From positions 62,001 through 126,000 of the forward strand of contig QFOD01000012.1 in assembly GCA_003241055.1 (NCBI GenBank): a stretch of 64,000 nucleotides of DNA. The letters run 5' to 3'. The DNA is from Roseateles depolymerans (GTDB lineage: Bacteria > Pseudomonadota > Gammaproteobacteria > Burkholderiales > Burkholderiaceae_C). This document shows, in pieces, positions 8,337-16,983 of this stretch; the stretch's first letter is position 1, and the number at the start of each line of letters is the position of its first letter. The notes under the pieces were generated by a model, which saw only the letters and a list, made by a program, of their open reading frames with translations, had not been told where the DNA came from and did not search any database. The translations under genes were made by a program, and so were the position numbers.

Positions 8337-10079
8337 ATGAAACTCAATCTGCGCAACCGTCTGCTGCTGTCCTTTGGCGCGGTGCTGGTGCTCACGCTGC
8401 TGATGGCGGGCTGGGCTGTTCTCCAACTCCGGTCGCTGCGCGCCAACACCAGCCAACTGGCCGAGAACTGGTTGCCCAGCGTGCGCACGCTCGCCGAGCT
8501 CGACAACGCGCTGTATGGCGTTCGCCTGGGCTACGTCCGCCTGGCGCTGAGCACGGACCCCAAGGAGCGCAAGCTGGCGGACGAGGCGATTTCCAAGAAC
8601 GCCGAGGTCTACGAGTCCGCCTGGAAGCGCTACACGACGCTGGTCAGCAGCCCGGAGGAGCGCAAGCTGGCCGACGAGGTCGCGGACGCGCACAAGATCT
8701 ATGCCGCCGATGGCGTGGAGATGCACCGACTGATCGCTGCCGGCCAGGAGGACAAGGTCGTGGCGATGAACACCGGCTCCATGAAGCAGCACGGGCGTGA
8801 TGTCGCCGCCAAGGTCAGCAAGGTGATGAAGATCAACATGGACGGCGCGACGGCAGAAGCTGCGGCGGCGGAGGAAACCTACCAGCGCGCGCTGGTCAGC
8901 ACCCTCGTGGCGGCCGCCGTCGCGGTGCTGGTCGGGCTGGTGTTGGCCTGGCGCAATGCCTCCAACCTGAGCCGTCGGGTCGGCCTGGCCGCGACCGCCG
9001 CGACCCACTTCGCCGATGGCGACCTGGCCCACACGGTCAGCGTCGAAGGGCATGACGAAGTGGCCGAGATGCAGGCCGCCCTGGCTCGCATGCAGGAGCA
9101 GTTCAGCCGCATCGTGACGGAGGTGCGCCAGAACGCCGAGAGCGTGGCGACGGCGTCCTCCGAGATCAGCCAGGGCAACAGCGACCTGAGCAGCCGCACC
9201 GAGCAGCAGGCCTCGGCGCTGCAGCAGACGGCAGCGTCCATGGAGCAGATCAACGGCACGGCCCGTCACAACGCAGACAACGCCGCCCAGGCCAGCCAGC
9301 TCGCCGACCAGGCCAGCGGCGTGGCGGACTCGGGCAGTGCCGTCGTGGGCGAGGTGGTCAACACCATGCACGAGATCGAGAAGGCGTCCCGCGAGATGGA
9401 GGACATCATTGCCGTGATCGACGGCATCGCCTTCCAGACCAACATCCTGGCGCTGAACGCCGCGGTCGAGGCGGCGCGGGCCGGCGAGCAAGGCCGCGGC
9501 TTTGCGGTGGTGGCCAGCGAGGTGCGCGCGCTGGCGGGCCGCAGCGCCGAGGCCGCCAAGCAGGTGAAGACACTGATCCAGAAGAGCGTGGAGCAGGTCA
9601 GCACCGGCTCGGAGCTGGCTGACAAGGCCGGTCGCACGATGCAGGAGGTCAAGACCTCGGTGCAGCGCGTCAGCGACATCGTGGGCGAGATTGCCTCCGG
9701 CAGCCGCGAGCAGATGGGTGGCGTGAACCAGATCAGCGAGGCCGTCTCGCACATGGACCAGACCACACAGCAGAACGCGGCACTGGTGGAGCAGAGCGCG
9801 GCCGCGGCCGAGAGCCTGCGGCAGCAGGCCGACACGCTGGTGAAGGCGGTGGCGGTGTTCCGCACCTCGGGTGCCGGTGACCGCGTCGTGGCCACCGCGT
9901 CGGTGCGGACCCAGACGTCGGTCTTCAGGCCCGCGGCCGCCAGCCCGGCCAAGGCTGCCGCTGCACCGCGCCCGGCCAATGTGGCTCGCCCGGACTTCAG
10001 CCGCCGCGCCGCCAAGCCGGCCGCGAGCGCCCAGCCCGCGCTGGCCACGGGCACCGAAGGAGACTGGACCTCGTTCTGA
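8337..10079 (+). CDS. Methyl-accepting chemotaxis protein
   Basis: 580 residues after a strong AAGGAGG ribosome site. TM1 is about 7-29, the periplasmic part about 30-184 looks like a four-helix bundle (Tar type), TM2 is about 185-206, then HAMP (about 207-260) and a long coiled-coil signalling domain with the conserved hairpin tip near residues 360-395 (AFQTNILALNAAVEAARAGEQG). A Pro/Ala linker leads to a C-terminal DWTSF, close to the NWETF pentapeptide that tethers CheR/CheB in enteric receptors. It shares an operon with the CheW-like gene. The ligand is unknown. Confidence 0.93.
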   Translation: MKLNLRNRLLLSFGAVLVLTLLMAGWAVLQLRSLRANTSQLAENWLPSVRTLAELDNALYGVRLGYVRLALSTDPKERKLADEAISKNAEVYESAWKRYTTLVSSPEERKLADEVADAHKIYAADGVEMHRLIAAGQEDKVVAMNTGSMKQHGRDVAAKVSKVMKINMDGATAEAAAAEETYQRALVSTLVAAAVAVLVGLVLAWRNASNLSRRVGLAATAATHFADGDLAHTVSVEGHDEVAEMQAALARMQEQFSRIVTEVRQNAESVATASSEISQGNSDLSSRTEQQASALQQTAASMEQINGTARHNADNAAQASQLADQASGVADSGSAVVGEVVNTMHEIEKASREMEDIIAVIDGIAFQTNILALNAAVEAARAGEQGRGFAVVASEVRALAGRSAEAAKQVKTLIQKSVEQVSTGSELADKAGRTMQEVKTSVQRVSDIVGEIASGSREQMGGVNQISEAVSHMDQTTQQNAALVEQSAAAAESLRQQADTLVKAVAVFRTSGAGDRVVATASVRTQTSVFRPAAASPAKAAAAPRPANVARPDFSRRAAKPAASAQPALATGTEGDWTSF

Positions 10080-10100
10080 GCCCGGCCAGGCAAGACCTGA

Positions 10101-10136
10101 CGCGGCCCGGGAGCGCCCCCAGCGCCCCGGGCCGCG
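10101..10136. terminator. GC-rich hairpin after the chemoreceptor gene
   Basis: The 11-bp stem CGCGGCCCGGG (10101-10111) pairs perfectly with CCCGGGCCGCG (10126-10136) across a 14-nt loop. There is no U-tract on either side, so it may be a Rho-dependent or U-less terminator, or an mRNA 3'-end stabiliser. Confidence 0.5.
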
Positions 10137-10236
10137 TCGCTTGCGGGACAGTGTTCACCCCGGGCGCCACAGGCGCAAAGGCCGATACGATCCGCGCTCC
10201 ACGACAAGATGCGCAGAGCGCACGAGGCCTGGAGAC

Positions 10237-11274
10237 ATGGACCTGAGCATTGCCGCGATCCTGGGCCTGGATGGCCTGACCAATGGAGCGATCTACGCGC
10301 TGGTGGCGCTGGCCCTCGTGCTGGTGTTTTCCGTCACGCGCGTCATCTTCATCCCGCAGGGTGAGTTCGTCGCCTTCGGCGCCTTGACGCTGGCTGCGCT
10401 GCAGCTGGGGCGGGTGCCCGGCACCGTCTGGCTGCTGCTGATCATGGCCGCGGCGGTGACGGCGTTGGACCTGCTGGCTGCCTGGCGCGAGCGCTGGCCG
10501 GCGGCACGCCTGGCCCGCCGCCTGCTGAAGACGCTGCTGGGGCCCTTGCTGGCCGCCGGGGCCAGCGCCGCGCTCGCCGCCCACCAGCCACCGCTGCTGG
10601 TGCAGGTGCTGCTGACGCTGGCCGTGGTCACCGCGATGGGCCCGCTGCTCTATCGGCTGGCCTACCGGGCCCTGTCGGGCGCCAGCGTGCTGACGCTGCT
10701 GATCGTGTCGGTGGGCGTGCATTTCGCGCTGACCGGCATCGGCCTGGTGTTCTTCGGCGCCGAGGGCTACCGCACGCCGGCCTTCTGGGATGCCAGCTTC
10801 GCGCTGGGGCCGCTGCAGCTGTCGGGCCAGACGCTGATCATCTTCGCCGCGTCGCTGGCGCTGCTGCTGGCCATGGCCTGGTTCTTCGGCCGTACGCTGG
10901 CCGGCAAGGCGCTGCGCGCCACCTCGGTGAACCGCACCGGCGCGCGGCTGATGGGCATCTCGGGCGACTCGGCCGGGGCCTTGAGCTTCACGATGGCGGC
11001 CTTCATCGGCGCGCTGTCGGGCCTGCTGATCTCGCCGTCCACCACCATCTACTACGACACCGGCTTCCTGATCGGCCTGAAGGGCTTCGTCGGCGCGGTG
11101 TTCGGTGGCCTGGCCAGCTTCCCGCTGGCGCTGGCCGGCGCGGTGGGCGTGGGCCTGATCGAGTCCTTCGGCTCCTTCTGGGCCAGCGCCTTCAAGGAGG
11201 TCATCGTGTTCACCGCCATCCTGCCGGTGCTGCTGTGGCGGTCTTTCGTGGACCCGCACCATGAAGAGCATTGA
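10237..11274 (+). CDS. livH: Branched-chain amino acid-type ABC transporter permease (LivH-like)
   Basis: 345 residues starting at ATG 10237. The frame is open further upstream, but the earlier part lacks family features. It has several membrane segments and the LivH signatures GLTNGAIYALVALALVLVF near the N-terminus and GFVGAVFGGLASFPLALAGA near the end. A charged stretch about residues 75-115 makes it longer than the usual 290-300. It forms the inner-membrane channel with the LivM part of the next gene. First gene of a three-gene transporter operon with no binding protein gene beside it, so the substrate is not defined; a TACGAT -10-like box lies 46 bp upstream. Confidence 0.9.
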   Translation: MDLSIAAILGLDGLTNGAIYALVALALVLVFSVTRVIFIPQGEFVAFGALTLAALQLGRVPGTVWLLLIMAAAVTALDLLAAWRERWPAARLARRLLKTLLGPLLAAGASAALAAHQPPLLVQVLLTLAVVTAMGPLLYRLAYRALSGASVLTLLIVSVGVHFALTGIGLVFFGAEGYRTPAFWDASFALGPLQLSGQTLIIFAASLALLLAMAWFFGRTLAGKALRATSVNRTGARLMGISGDSAGALSFTMAAFIGALSGLLISPSTTIYYDTGFLIGLKGFVGAVFGGLASFPLALAGAVGVGLIESFGSFWASAFKEVIVFTAILPVLLWRSFVDPHHEEH

Positions 11275-11284
11275 GGGCCGCGCG

Positions 11285-13162
11285 ATGAACAAGACCCTGT
11301 TGTGGCGCGCGCTCGGTGCCGCCTGCGTGCTGGCCCTGCCGCTGCTGCCGGTGCCGGACTTCTGGATCACCCAGCTCAACTACATCGGGCTCTTCGCGCT
11401 GGTGGTGCTGGGCCTGGTGCTGCTGACCGGCGTGGGCGGGCTGACCTCCTTCGGCCAGGCGGCCTTTGCCGGCGTGGGCGCCTATGCGACCGCGTGGATC
11501 ACCACCGCGCAAGGCCTGTCCCCCTGGTGGGGCCTGGCGCTGGGCCTGGGCGTGGCGCTGGTGCTGGCGCTGGTGATCGGCGTGCTGACGCTGCGCATGT
11601 CGGGCCACTACCTGCCGCTGGCCACCATCTGCTGGTGCCTGGCGCTCTACTACCTGGTGGGCAACCTGGAGGTGCTGGGCAAGTACGACGGCCTGCTGGG
11701 CCTGCCGCCCATCACCGTGGGCGAGTTCAGCTTCCAGAGCGAGCGCCGCATCTACGGGCTGATCTGGGGCGCGGCGTTGCTGGGCGCGCTGGCGCTGACA
11801 CGGCTGCTGGCCTCGCGGCCGGGCCGCATCATGCGGGCGCTCAACCACAACCGGGGCGGCGGCAGCACCATGCCCGAGGCCATGGGCGCGTCCACCTTCC
11901 GCTACAAGCTCGCGATGTTCGTCATCGCGGCGCTGCTGGCCGCGGTGTCGGGCTGGCTGTATGCCCACATGCAGCGCAGCGTGAACCCCTCGCCCTTCGG
12001 CATCAAGTTCGGCATCGAATACCTGTTCATGGCGGTGCTGGGCGGCATAGGCACGGTGGGCGGCGCGTTTGTGGGCGCGGCACTGGTGAAGCTGGCCGAA
12101 GACCAGCTCAAGGTCTGGCTGCCGCTGCTGTTTGGCGGCTCGGGCAACTACGAGATCATCGTGTTCGGCATCGCGCTGGTGCTGGTGCTGCGCTTCGCGC
12201 CCGACGGCCTGTGGCCGCTGCTGCGCGGCCTGCTGGCGCGCGTGCTGCCGGCCGCCGCAGCGCCCGTGGTGAACGAAGGCGCCCAGCCGCTGCCCGCGCG
12301 CAGCCGGCCGGCGCGCGGCGAGGCGCTGTTGCAGGTGCAGGGGCTGCGCAAGCAGTTCGGCGGCCTGGCGGCGGTGAACGACATCAGCTTCGAGATCCGC
12401 GCCGGCGACATCGTGGGCCTGATCGGCCCCAATGGCGCGGGCAAGAGCACCACCTTCAACCTGATCTCGGGCGTGCTGCCGCTGACCGCCGGCCAGGTGA
12501 GCCTGCGCGGCCAGGCCATGGGCGGGCGGCCCAGCCGCGAGATCGCACGCGCCGGTCTGTCGCGCACCTTCCAGCATGTGAAGCTGGTGCCCGACATGAC
12601 GGTGCTGGAGAACGTCGCGCTGGGTTGCTATTTGCGCACCCGCGCCGGCACGGTGGCGGCCATGCTGGGGCTGGACCGCGCCGAGGAGGCCCGCGCCCGC
12701 GCCGAGGCGCTGCGCCAGCTGCGCCGTATCGGGCTGGAGGCCCAGGCCCACGAATTGGCCGGCAATCTGGCGCTGGGGCCGCAGCGGCTGGTGGAGATTG
12801 CCCGCGCGCTGGCCAGCGATCCGGCGCTGCTGCTGCTGGACGAACCCGCGGCCGGCCTGCGCCACAAGGAGAAGCAGGCGCTGGCCGAGGTGCTGCGCCA
12901 GCTGCGCGGGCAAGGCCTGTCCCTGCTGCTGGTGGAACACGACATGGACTTCGTGATGAACCTGACCGACCGCATCGTGGTGATGGAGTTCGGCCGCCAC
13001 CTGATGCAGGGCACGCCGGCCGAGGTGCAGGCCAGCCCGGCGGTGCGCGCGGCCTATCTGGGGGCGGAGGATTTGCCGGACGAGCGCCGGGCCGCTCCCA
13101 AGCCGGCCGGCATCCCCTCGGGGGACAGGCCGACGTATGCGTCGGACGAGGGGCAGGCATGA
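11285..13162 (+). CDS. Fused ABC permease-ATPase (LivM-LivG)
   Basis: 625 residues from ATG 11285, where GAGGG gives a good ribosome site; an in-frame ATG at 11261 overlaps livH. The N-terminal third to half is a LivM permease (about 10 membrane segments, to about residue 320), joined by a short Pro/Arg/Ala linker to a LivG ATPase. The ATPase has Walker A GPNGAGKST near 381-389, Walker B LLLLDEPAAG, a weak signature motif (LALGPQR in place of LSGGQ, common in LivG), and the H-loop LLVEHDMDFV. One polypeptide thus supplies channel and motor. Its stop overlaps livF by four bases. Confidence 0.92.
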   Translation: MNKTLLWRALGAACVLALPLLPVPDFWITQLNYIGLFALVVLGLVLLTGVGGLTSFGQAAFAGVGAYATAWITTAQGLSPWWGLALGLGVALVLALVIGVLTLRMSGHYLPLATICWCLALYYLVGNLEVLGKYDGLLGLPPITVGEFSFQSERRIYGLIWGAALLGALALTRLLASRPGRIMRALNHNRGGGSTMPEAMGASTFRYKLAMFVIAALLAAVSGWLYAHMQRSVNPSPFGIKFGIEYLFMAVLGGIGTVGGAFVGAALVKLAEDQLKVWLPLLFGGSGNYEIIVFGIALVLVLRFAPDGLWPLLRGLLARVLPAAAAPVVNEGAQPLPARSRPARGEALLQVQGLRKQFGGLAAVNDISFEIRAGDIVGLIGPNGAGKSTTFNLISGVLPLTAGQVSLRGQAMGGRPSREIARAGLSRTFQHVKLVPDMTVLENVALGCYLRTRAGTVAAMLGLDRAEEARARAEALRQLRRIGLEAQAHELAGNLALGPQRLVEIARALASDPALLLLDEPAAGLRHKEKQALAEVLRQLRGQGLSLLLVEHDMDFVMNLTDRIVVMEFGRHLMQGTPAEVQASPAVRAAYLGAEDLPDERRAAPKPAGIPSGDRPTYASDEGQA

Positions 13163-13890
13163 GCGCGCTGTTGGAGGTGGTGGGCCTGCAGGCCGGCTAC
13201 GGCCGCGCCGAGGTGCTGCAGGGCCTGGACCTGGTGGCGCCGCAGGGTCAGGTCGTGACCGTGATCGGCCCGAATGGCGCGGGCAAGTCCACGCTGCTGG
13301 GTGCACTGATGGGGCTGATCCCGTCGCGCGCGCAGCGCCTGCAGTTCGACGGGCAGGACCTGCGCGGCCTGACGCTGGAGGAGCGCGTGCTGGCCGGCCT
13401 GGCGCTGGTGCCCGAAAAGCGCGAGCTGTTCGGCAGCATGAGCGTGGAGGACAACCTGCTGCTGGGCGGCTGGCGACCGCGCAAGCTGGGCGACCGGCGC
13501 TGGCGTGACGGGCTGGACAGCGTCTATGCGCGCTTTCCGCGGCTGAAGGAGCGGCGCGCGCAGGCGGCCGGCACGCTGTCGGGCGGCGAGCGCCAGATGC
13601 TGGCGCTGGGCCGCGCGCTGATGGGCCAGCCGCGCCTGCTGATGCTGGACGAGCCCAGCCTGGGCCTGGCGCCGCTGATCGTGCGCGAGATCTTCGTCAT
13701 CATCGAGCAGCTGCGCGCCAGCGGCGTCAGCATCCTGCTGGTGGAGCAGAACGCCCGCGCGGCGCTGCGCGTGGCCGACCAGGGCCATGTGCTGGAGACC
13801 GGCGAGCTGGTGCTGGGCGGCCCGGCCGAGCAGCTGGCGCGCGACCCGCGCGTGATCGAGACCTACCTGGGCGCCGGGCGCAAGGACTAG
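13159..13890 (+). CDS. livF: Branched-chain amino acid-type ABC transporter ATPase (LivF)
   Basis: 243 residues. It has Walker A GPNGAGKST, Q-loop region VPEKRELFGSMSV (typical of LivF), signature LSGGERQML, Walker B LLMLDEPSLGL and the H-loop-like switch LLVEQNA. It is the second ATPase of the transporter, acting at the inner-membrane face with the LivG half of the preceding protein. ATG 13159 overlaps the stop of that gene as ATGA, so translation is coupled. A repeat-like palindrome follows the stop at once. Confidence 0.93.
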   Translation: MSALLEVVGLQAGYGRAEVLQGLDLVAPQGQVVTVIGPNGAGKSTLLGALMGLIPSRAQRLQFDGQDLRGLTLEERVLAGLALVPEKRELFGSMSVEDNLLLGGWRPRKLGDRRWRDGLDSVYARFPRLKERRAQAAGTLSGGERQMLALGRALMGQPRLLMLDEPSLGLAPLIVREIFVIIEQLRASGVSILLVEQNARAALRVADQGHVLETGELVLGGPAEQLARDPRVIETYLGAGRKD

Positions 13891-13917
13891 GGCCTGCGGC
13901 CGTCGTGTGAACAGGCC
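13891..13917. repeat. REP-like palindrome related to the end of the element at 63.7-63.9 kb
   Basis: The 27-bp stretch begins GGCCTG and ends CAGGCC, so its ends can pair, and it contains GTGTGAACAGGCC. It matches 24 of 27 bases of 63910-63936, the outer arm of the large nested palindrome near the window end. It lies between the convergent livF and DUF938 genes, a typical place for repetitive extragenic palindromes. Confidence 0.5.
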
Positions 13918-14529
13918 TTAGCTCCGTCTCCACACCAGTAGCAGATTGTTGGCGGGCATCTCCATGCGCTCGCGCAGCACCAGGCCGACGGCGGCCGCCT
14001 CGCGGGCCACGTCGGCCAGGCGGCGCAGGCCCCAGGCGGGGTTGCGGGCCTTCAGGTCTTCGTCGAACGCGAGGTTGCTGGGCGCCGTGGGGTGGTCGTC
14101 TTCCAGGTAGGGGCCGTAGGTGAAGAGCTGACCCTCGGGGGCCAGGTGTCGCGCCGCACCCTGCATCAGCGCGGCGGTGCAGGGCCAGGGTGCGATGTGG
14201 ATCATGTTGGCGCAGAAGATCGCGTCCAGCTTTGTGGGCACGCCGGGCCAGCCGACGGCCAGCACGTCCAGCCGCAGCGGCGGGCGCACATTCGGCCGGT
14301 CGGCGCACCAGGCGGCGATGGAGGCCAGCAGCGCGTCGTCACGGTCGCTGGGCTGCCATTGCCAGCCGGGGAGGCCGGCGCTGCAATGCGCCGCATGCTG
14401 GCCGCTGCCGCTGGCGATCTCCAGCAGCAGGCCCTGGGGCGGCAGGTGCTGCTGCAGCGCGGCCAGGATGGGCGACGCATTGCGTTCGGCGGCGGGGCTG
14501 TGCAGGCGGTCGGGCAGGGCGGAGCTCAT
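13918..14529 (-). CDS. DUF938 family SAM-dependent methyltransferase-like protein
   Basis: 203 residues with the DUF938 pattern: an N-terminal AAERNASPILAAL, a SAM-binding motif I LLEIASGSGQHA, WQPSDRDDALL, and NMIHIAPW. The fold is class I methyltransferase, but no substrate is known for the family. It lies 34 bp downstream of the AhpD-like gene on the same strand and may be the last gene of that operon. It is convergent with livF. Function beyond the fold is not assigned. Confidence 0.82.
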   Translation of the reverse strand: MSSALPDRLHSPAAERNASPILAALQQHLPPQGLLLEIASGSGQHAAHCSAGLPGWQWQPSDRDDALLASIAAWCADRPNVRPPLRLDVLAVGWPGVPTKLDAIFCANMIHIAPWPCTAALMQGAARHLAPEGQLFTYGPYLEDDHPTAPSNLAFDEDLKARNPAWGLRRLADVAREAAAVGLVLRERMEMPANNLLLVWRRS

Positions 14530-14563
14530 GCGTCATTGTTGCCCCGCCCGATGCCGCGGGCGC

Positions 14564-15097
14564 TCAGAGCGCCGGGGCGGCGGGGAAGTCCACCGGCACC
14601 TGGGTGGTGGCGTGCAGGTAGTTGGAGATGATCTTGTCGCCCACCGCCATCACCACGTCGACCAGCTGTTCCTGGGTCCAGCCGGCGGCGAAGAAGGCGT
14701 CCAGCAGCGCCGGGTCGGCTCGGCCGCGCTCCTGCGCGATATGGCGCGCCAGCCGGGCCAGCGCGTCCAGCCGCGGGTCTAAGCCCGCCGTGCCGCGGCG
14801 GATCTCGAGCATCTGCTCATCGCTGAAGCCCACCATGCGGCCCAGCGCGGTGTGGGCGGCCAGGCAATACTCGCAGTGGTTGACCTGGCTGACCACCAGA
14901 TTCACCACCTCGCGGGCCTTGCCGGTGATGCTGGACCTGGCGCCCTGCAGCGCCAGGTAGGTGGCCAGCGCGTGGCCGGACAGCGCGAAGGTGGCGTACA
15001 GGTTGGGCACGAAGCCGAGTTGGCCGTGGAGCTGGTCGAAGATGGCCTGGTTGGCGGGGCTGACCTGGTCGCGGCGGGGAACTTGAATCGGGTTCAT
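14564..15097 (-). CDS. Carboxymuconolactone decarboxylase/AhpD-like protein
   Basis: 177 residues from ATG 15097 (an earlier in-frame start at 15142 lies in the upstream gap). It carries the AhpD-type redox motif with two Cys and a His in CEYCLAAHT, flanked by VNLVVSQVN, typical of alkylhydroperoxidase-like proteins. These either reduce peroxides with a partner or handle lactones. It follows the SDR gene by 41 bp on the same strand, so both are likely under the divergent LysR regulator. The substrate is not predictable. Confidence 0.85.
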   Translation of the reverse strand: MNPIQVPRRDQVSPANQAIFDQLHGQLGFVPNLYATFALSGHALATYLALQGARSSITGKAREVVNLVVSQVNHCEYCLAAHTALGRMVGFSDEQMLEIRRGTAGLDPRLDALARLARHIAQERGRADPALLDAFFAAGWTQEQLVDVVMAVGDKIISNYLHATTQVPVDFPAAPAL

Positions 15098-15138
15098 GGG
15101 AGGTCCTTGTCGGGGTTGGAGAAAAGGTCTGGGGGAGA

Positions 15139-15888
15139 TCACTGGGCCGTGTAGCCGCCGTCCACCGCGATGGACTGGCCGGTGAGATAGCGGGCCTGGT
15201 CGCCGGCCACGAAGAGCACGGTGGCGGCGATTTCGTCCACCGTGGCCGCGCGGCGGGTGGGCAGCGTGTCCAGCCAGCCGTCGCGGGCCTCGGCCGAGCC
15301 GGCGAAGCGGTCCAGCATCGCGGTCTGCACCGGGCCGGGCGCCACCGCGTTGACGCGCACGCCGTGGGCGGCGCCCTCCAGCGCGGCGCTCTTGGTCAGG
15401 CCCTCGACCGCATGCTTGCTGGCCACGTAGACCGCCGCGCCCGCGATGCCCACCTGGCCGGCGATGGACGACAGGTTCACGATGGCGCCGCGGCCCTGGG
15501 CGCGCATCACGCGCATCTCGTGCTTGAGGCTCAGCAGCGTGCCCAGCACATTGGTGTCGAAGATGGCTTGGTAGTTGTCGCCGGACTGGTCCACCAGCAG
15601 GCCGTTCTGGCCCTCGGTGCCGGCGTTGTTGACCGCGATGTCCAGGCGGCCGAAGCGCTGCACGGCGCGATCGATCAGCTGGCGCACCTGGGCCTCGTCG
15701 CGCACGTCGGCGGCGACGAATTCCGCCTCGGTGCCCAGGGTGCGCAACTCAGCGGCCAGCGCCTGGCCTTCGGCCTCGCGGCGGCCGCTGACGACCAGGC
15801 GGCCGCCCTGGCGGGCAAAGGCCAGCGCGGTGGCACGGCCTATGCCGGTGAGGGCGCCGGTGATGAGGATGACGGGTGGGGTGTTCAT
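15139..15888 (-). CDS. Short-chain dehydrogenase/reductase
   Basis: 249 residues from ATG 15888. Classical SDR: cofactor motif TGALTGIG near the N-terminus (Leu-Thr at the middle positions), NNAG, catalytic Ser in NLSSIAG, catalytic YVASK, and the C-terminal GQSIAVDGG. SGRRE after beta-2 suggests NADP(H) preference. A soluble oxidoreductase of unknown substrate, transcribed away from a LysR gene and followed by an AhpD-like gene. The extra 18 residues from an upstream ATG (15942) are not family-like. Confidence 0.9.
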   Translation of the reverse strand: MNTPPVILITGALTGIGRATALAFARQGGRLVVSGRREAEGQALAAELRTLGTEAEFVAADVRDEAQVRQLIDRAVQRFGRLDIAVNNAGTEGQNGLLVDQSGDNYQAIFDTNVLGTLLSLKHEMRVMRAQGRGAIVNLSSIAGQVGIAGAAVYVASKHAVEGLTKSAALEGAAHGVRVNAVAPGPVQTAMLDRFAGSAEARDGWLDTLPTRRAATVDEIAATVLFVAGDQARYLTGQSIAVDGGYTAQ

Positions 15889-15973
15889 GTCGGGCTCCGC
15901 CGAGTTCGTTGGGATGGCTGTACTGTGATTCCAACGATTCATTGCCGGTAGCTGGTCTGATTTCCTATGATCT

Positions 15974-15988
15974 ATTCCAGTTTGGAAT
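15974..15988. promoter_or_regulatory. Inverted repeat ATTCCA-GTT-TGGAAT, likely LysR box
   Basis: A perfect 6-3-6 palindrome lies in the 113-bp gap between the divergent SDR and LysR genes, 13 bp before the LysR ATG. A second half-site ATTCCA occurs at 15928-15933. LysR regulators usually bind a T-N11-A palindrome plus a second site nearer the target promoter, which fits this arrangement. Confidence 0.55.
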
Positions 15989-16001
15989 TTATTGTGGCGC
16001 T

Positions 16002-16904
16002 ATGGACCGATGGCTGGCGATGCAGACCCTGGTGCGGGTGGTGGAGACCGGCAGCTTTTCCGCGGCGGCGCGGGAGCTGGGCAGCACGCAGAGCGCGGTC
16101 AGCAAGCAGGTGGCGGCGCTGGAGCGCGAGCTCGGCGCGCAGCTGCTGGTGCGCAGCACGCGCGCGCTGAAGCTGACCGAGCCGGGGGCGCGCTATGTGG
16201 AGCAGGCGCGGCGCCTGGTGGCCGAGGTTGCGGAGGCCGAGGCCGAGCTGCGCGCCGGCGAGCAGCAGCTGCAGGGCTGGCTGCGCGTGGCGGCCTCGGT
16301 GGCCTTCGGGCGGCTCAAGCTGCTGCCGCTGGTGCAGAGCTTTCTGGCCGCGCATCCGGGCGTCAAGGTGGACCTGCGGCTGGACGACGGCTTCGTGGAC
16401 CTGATCGAGCAGGGCATCGATGTGGCAGTGCGCATCGGCGAGCTGCCGGACTCCAGCCTGGTGGCGCGGCGCGTAGGCACGACGCGGCGTGCGGTGCTGG
16501 CCAGCCCGGCCTACCTGGCGCGCCACCCGGCGCCGCGCGTGCCGGCGGACCTGGTCGCGCACAACTGCCTGGTCTACAGCGAGCTCAGCACGCGCAATGC
16601 CTGGCGCTTCGTGGCCGGGCCGGGCGCCGACGCGCCGGTGGGGCAGGTGGAGGAGGTGCAGGTGAGCGGCAACCTGCAGACCAACAGCAGCGAGGTGCTG
16701 CGCGCGGCGCTGCTGTCGGGCCAGGGCCTGGGCTATGTACCGCTGTGGCTGGTGGAGCCCGAGCTGGCGCGCGGCGAGGTGGTGGCGCTGCTGCCCGGCT
16801 GGACGGTGCAGGACCTGCCCATCCACGCGGTCAGCCCGCCGCAGCGCCGACAGTCGGCCAAGGTCAGGGCGCTGGTGGAGCACCTGGCCGGCGCCGGGCT
16901 CTGA
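16002..16904 (+). CDS. LysR-family transcriptional regulator
   Basis: 300 residues from ATG 16002. An N-terminal winged helix-turn-helix (GSFSAAARELGSTQSAVSKQV, about residues 17-37) is followed by a linker helix and a two-lobed effector domain (about 90-295). It belongs to the common CrgA-like group that regulates an adjacent oxidoreductase. It is transcribed divergently from the SDR/AhpD-like operon, which it probably controls through the palindrome at 15974-15988. The 42-residue upstream extension is not conserved. Effector unknown. Confidence 0.9.
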   Translation: MDRWLAMQTLVRVVETGSFSAAARELGSTQSAVSKQVAALERELGAQLLVRSTRALKLTEPGARYVEQARRLVAEVAEAEAELRAGEQQLQGWLRVAASVAFGRLKLLPLVQSFLAAHPGVKVDLRLDDGFVDLIEQGIDVAVRIGELPDSSLVARRVGTTRRAVLASPAYLARHPAPRVPADLVAHNCLVYSELSTRNAWRFVAGPGADAPVGQVEEVQVSGNLQTNSSEVLRAALLSGQGLGYVPLWLVEPELARGEVVALLPGWTVQDLPIHAVSPPQRRQSAKVRALVEHLAGAGL

Positions 16905-16910
16905 AAACGA

Positions 16911-16941
16911 CCAGGCGCCCCGGGTTGAGCGGGGCGCCTGG
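16911..16941 (-). terminator. Hairpin terminator between the LysR and esterase genes
   Basis: A perfect 11-bp stem CCAGGCGCCCC/GGGGCGCCTGG with a 9-nt loop. On the minus strand it is followed by TCGTTTTC, a partial U-tract, so it best terminates the esterase gene. It may act on both convergent transcripts. A second imperfect stem lies at 16948-16972. Confidence 0.7.
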
Positions 16942-16983
16942 TGGCAAGACCCGGCCCTCGCGGGCCGGGGTCTCGGGGGTGGC

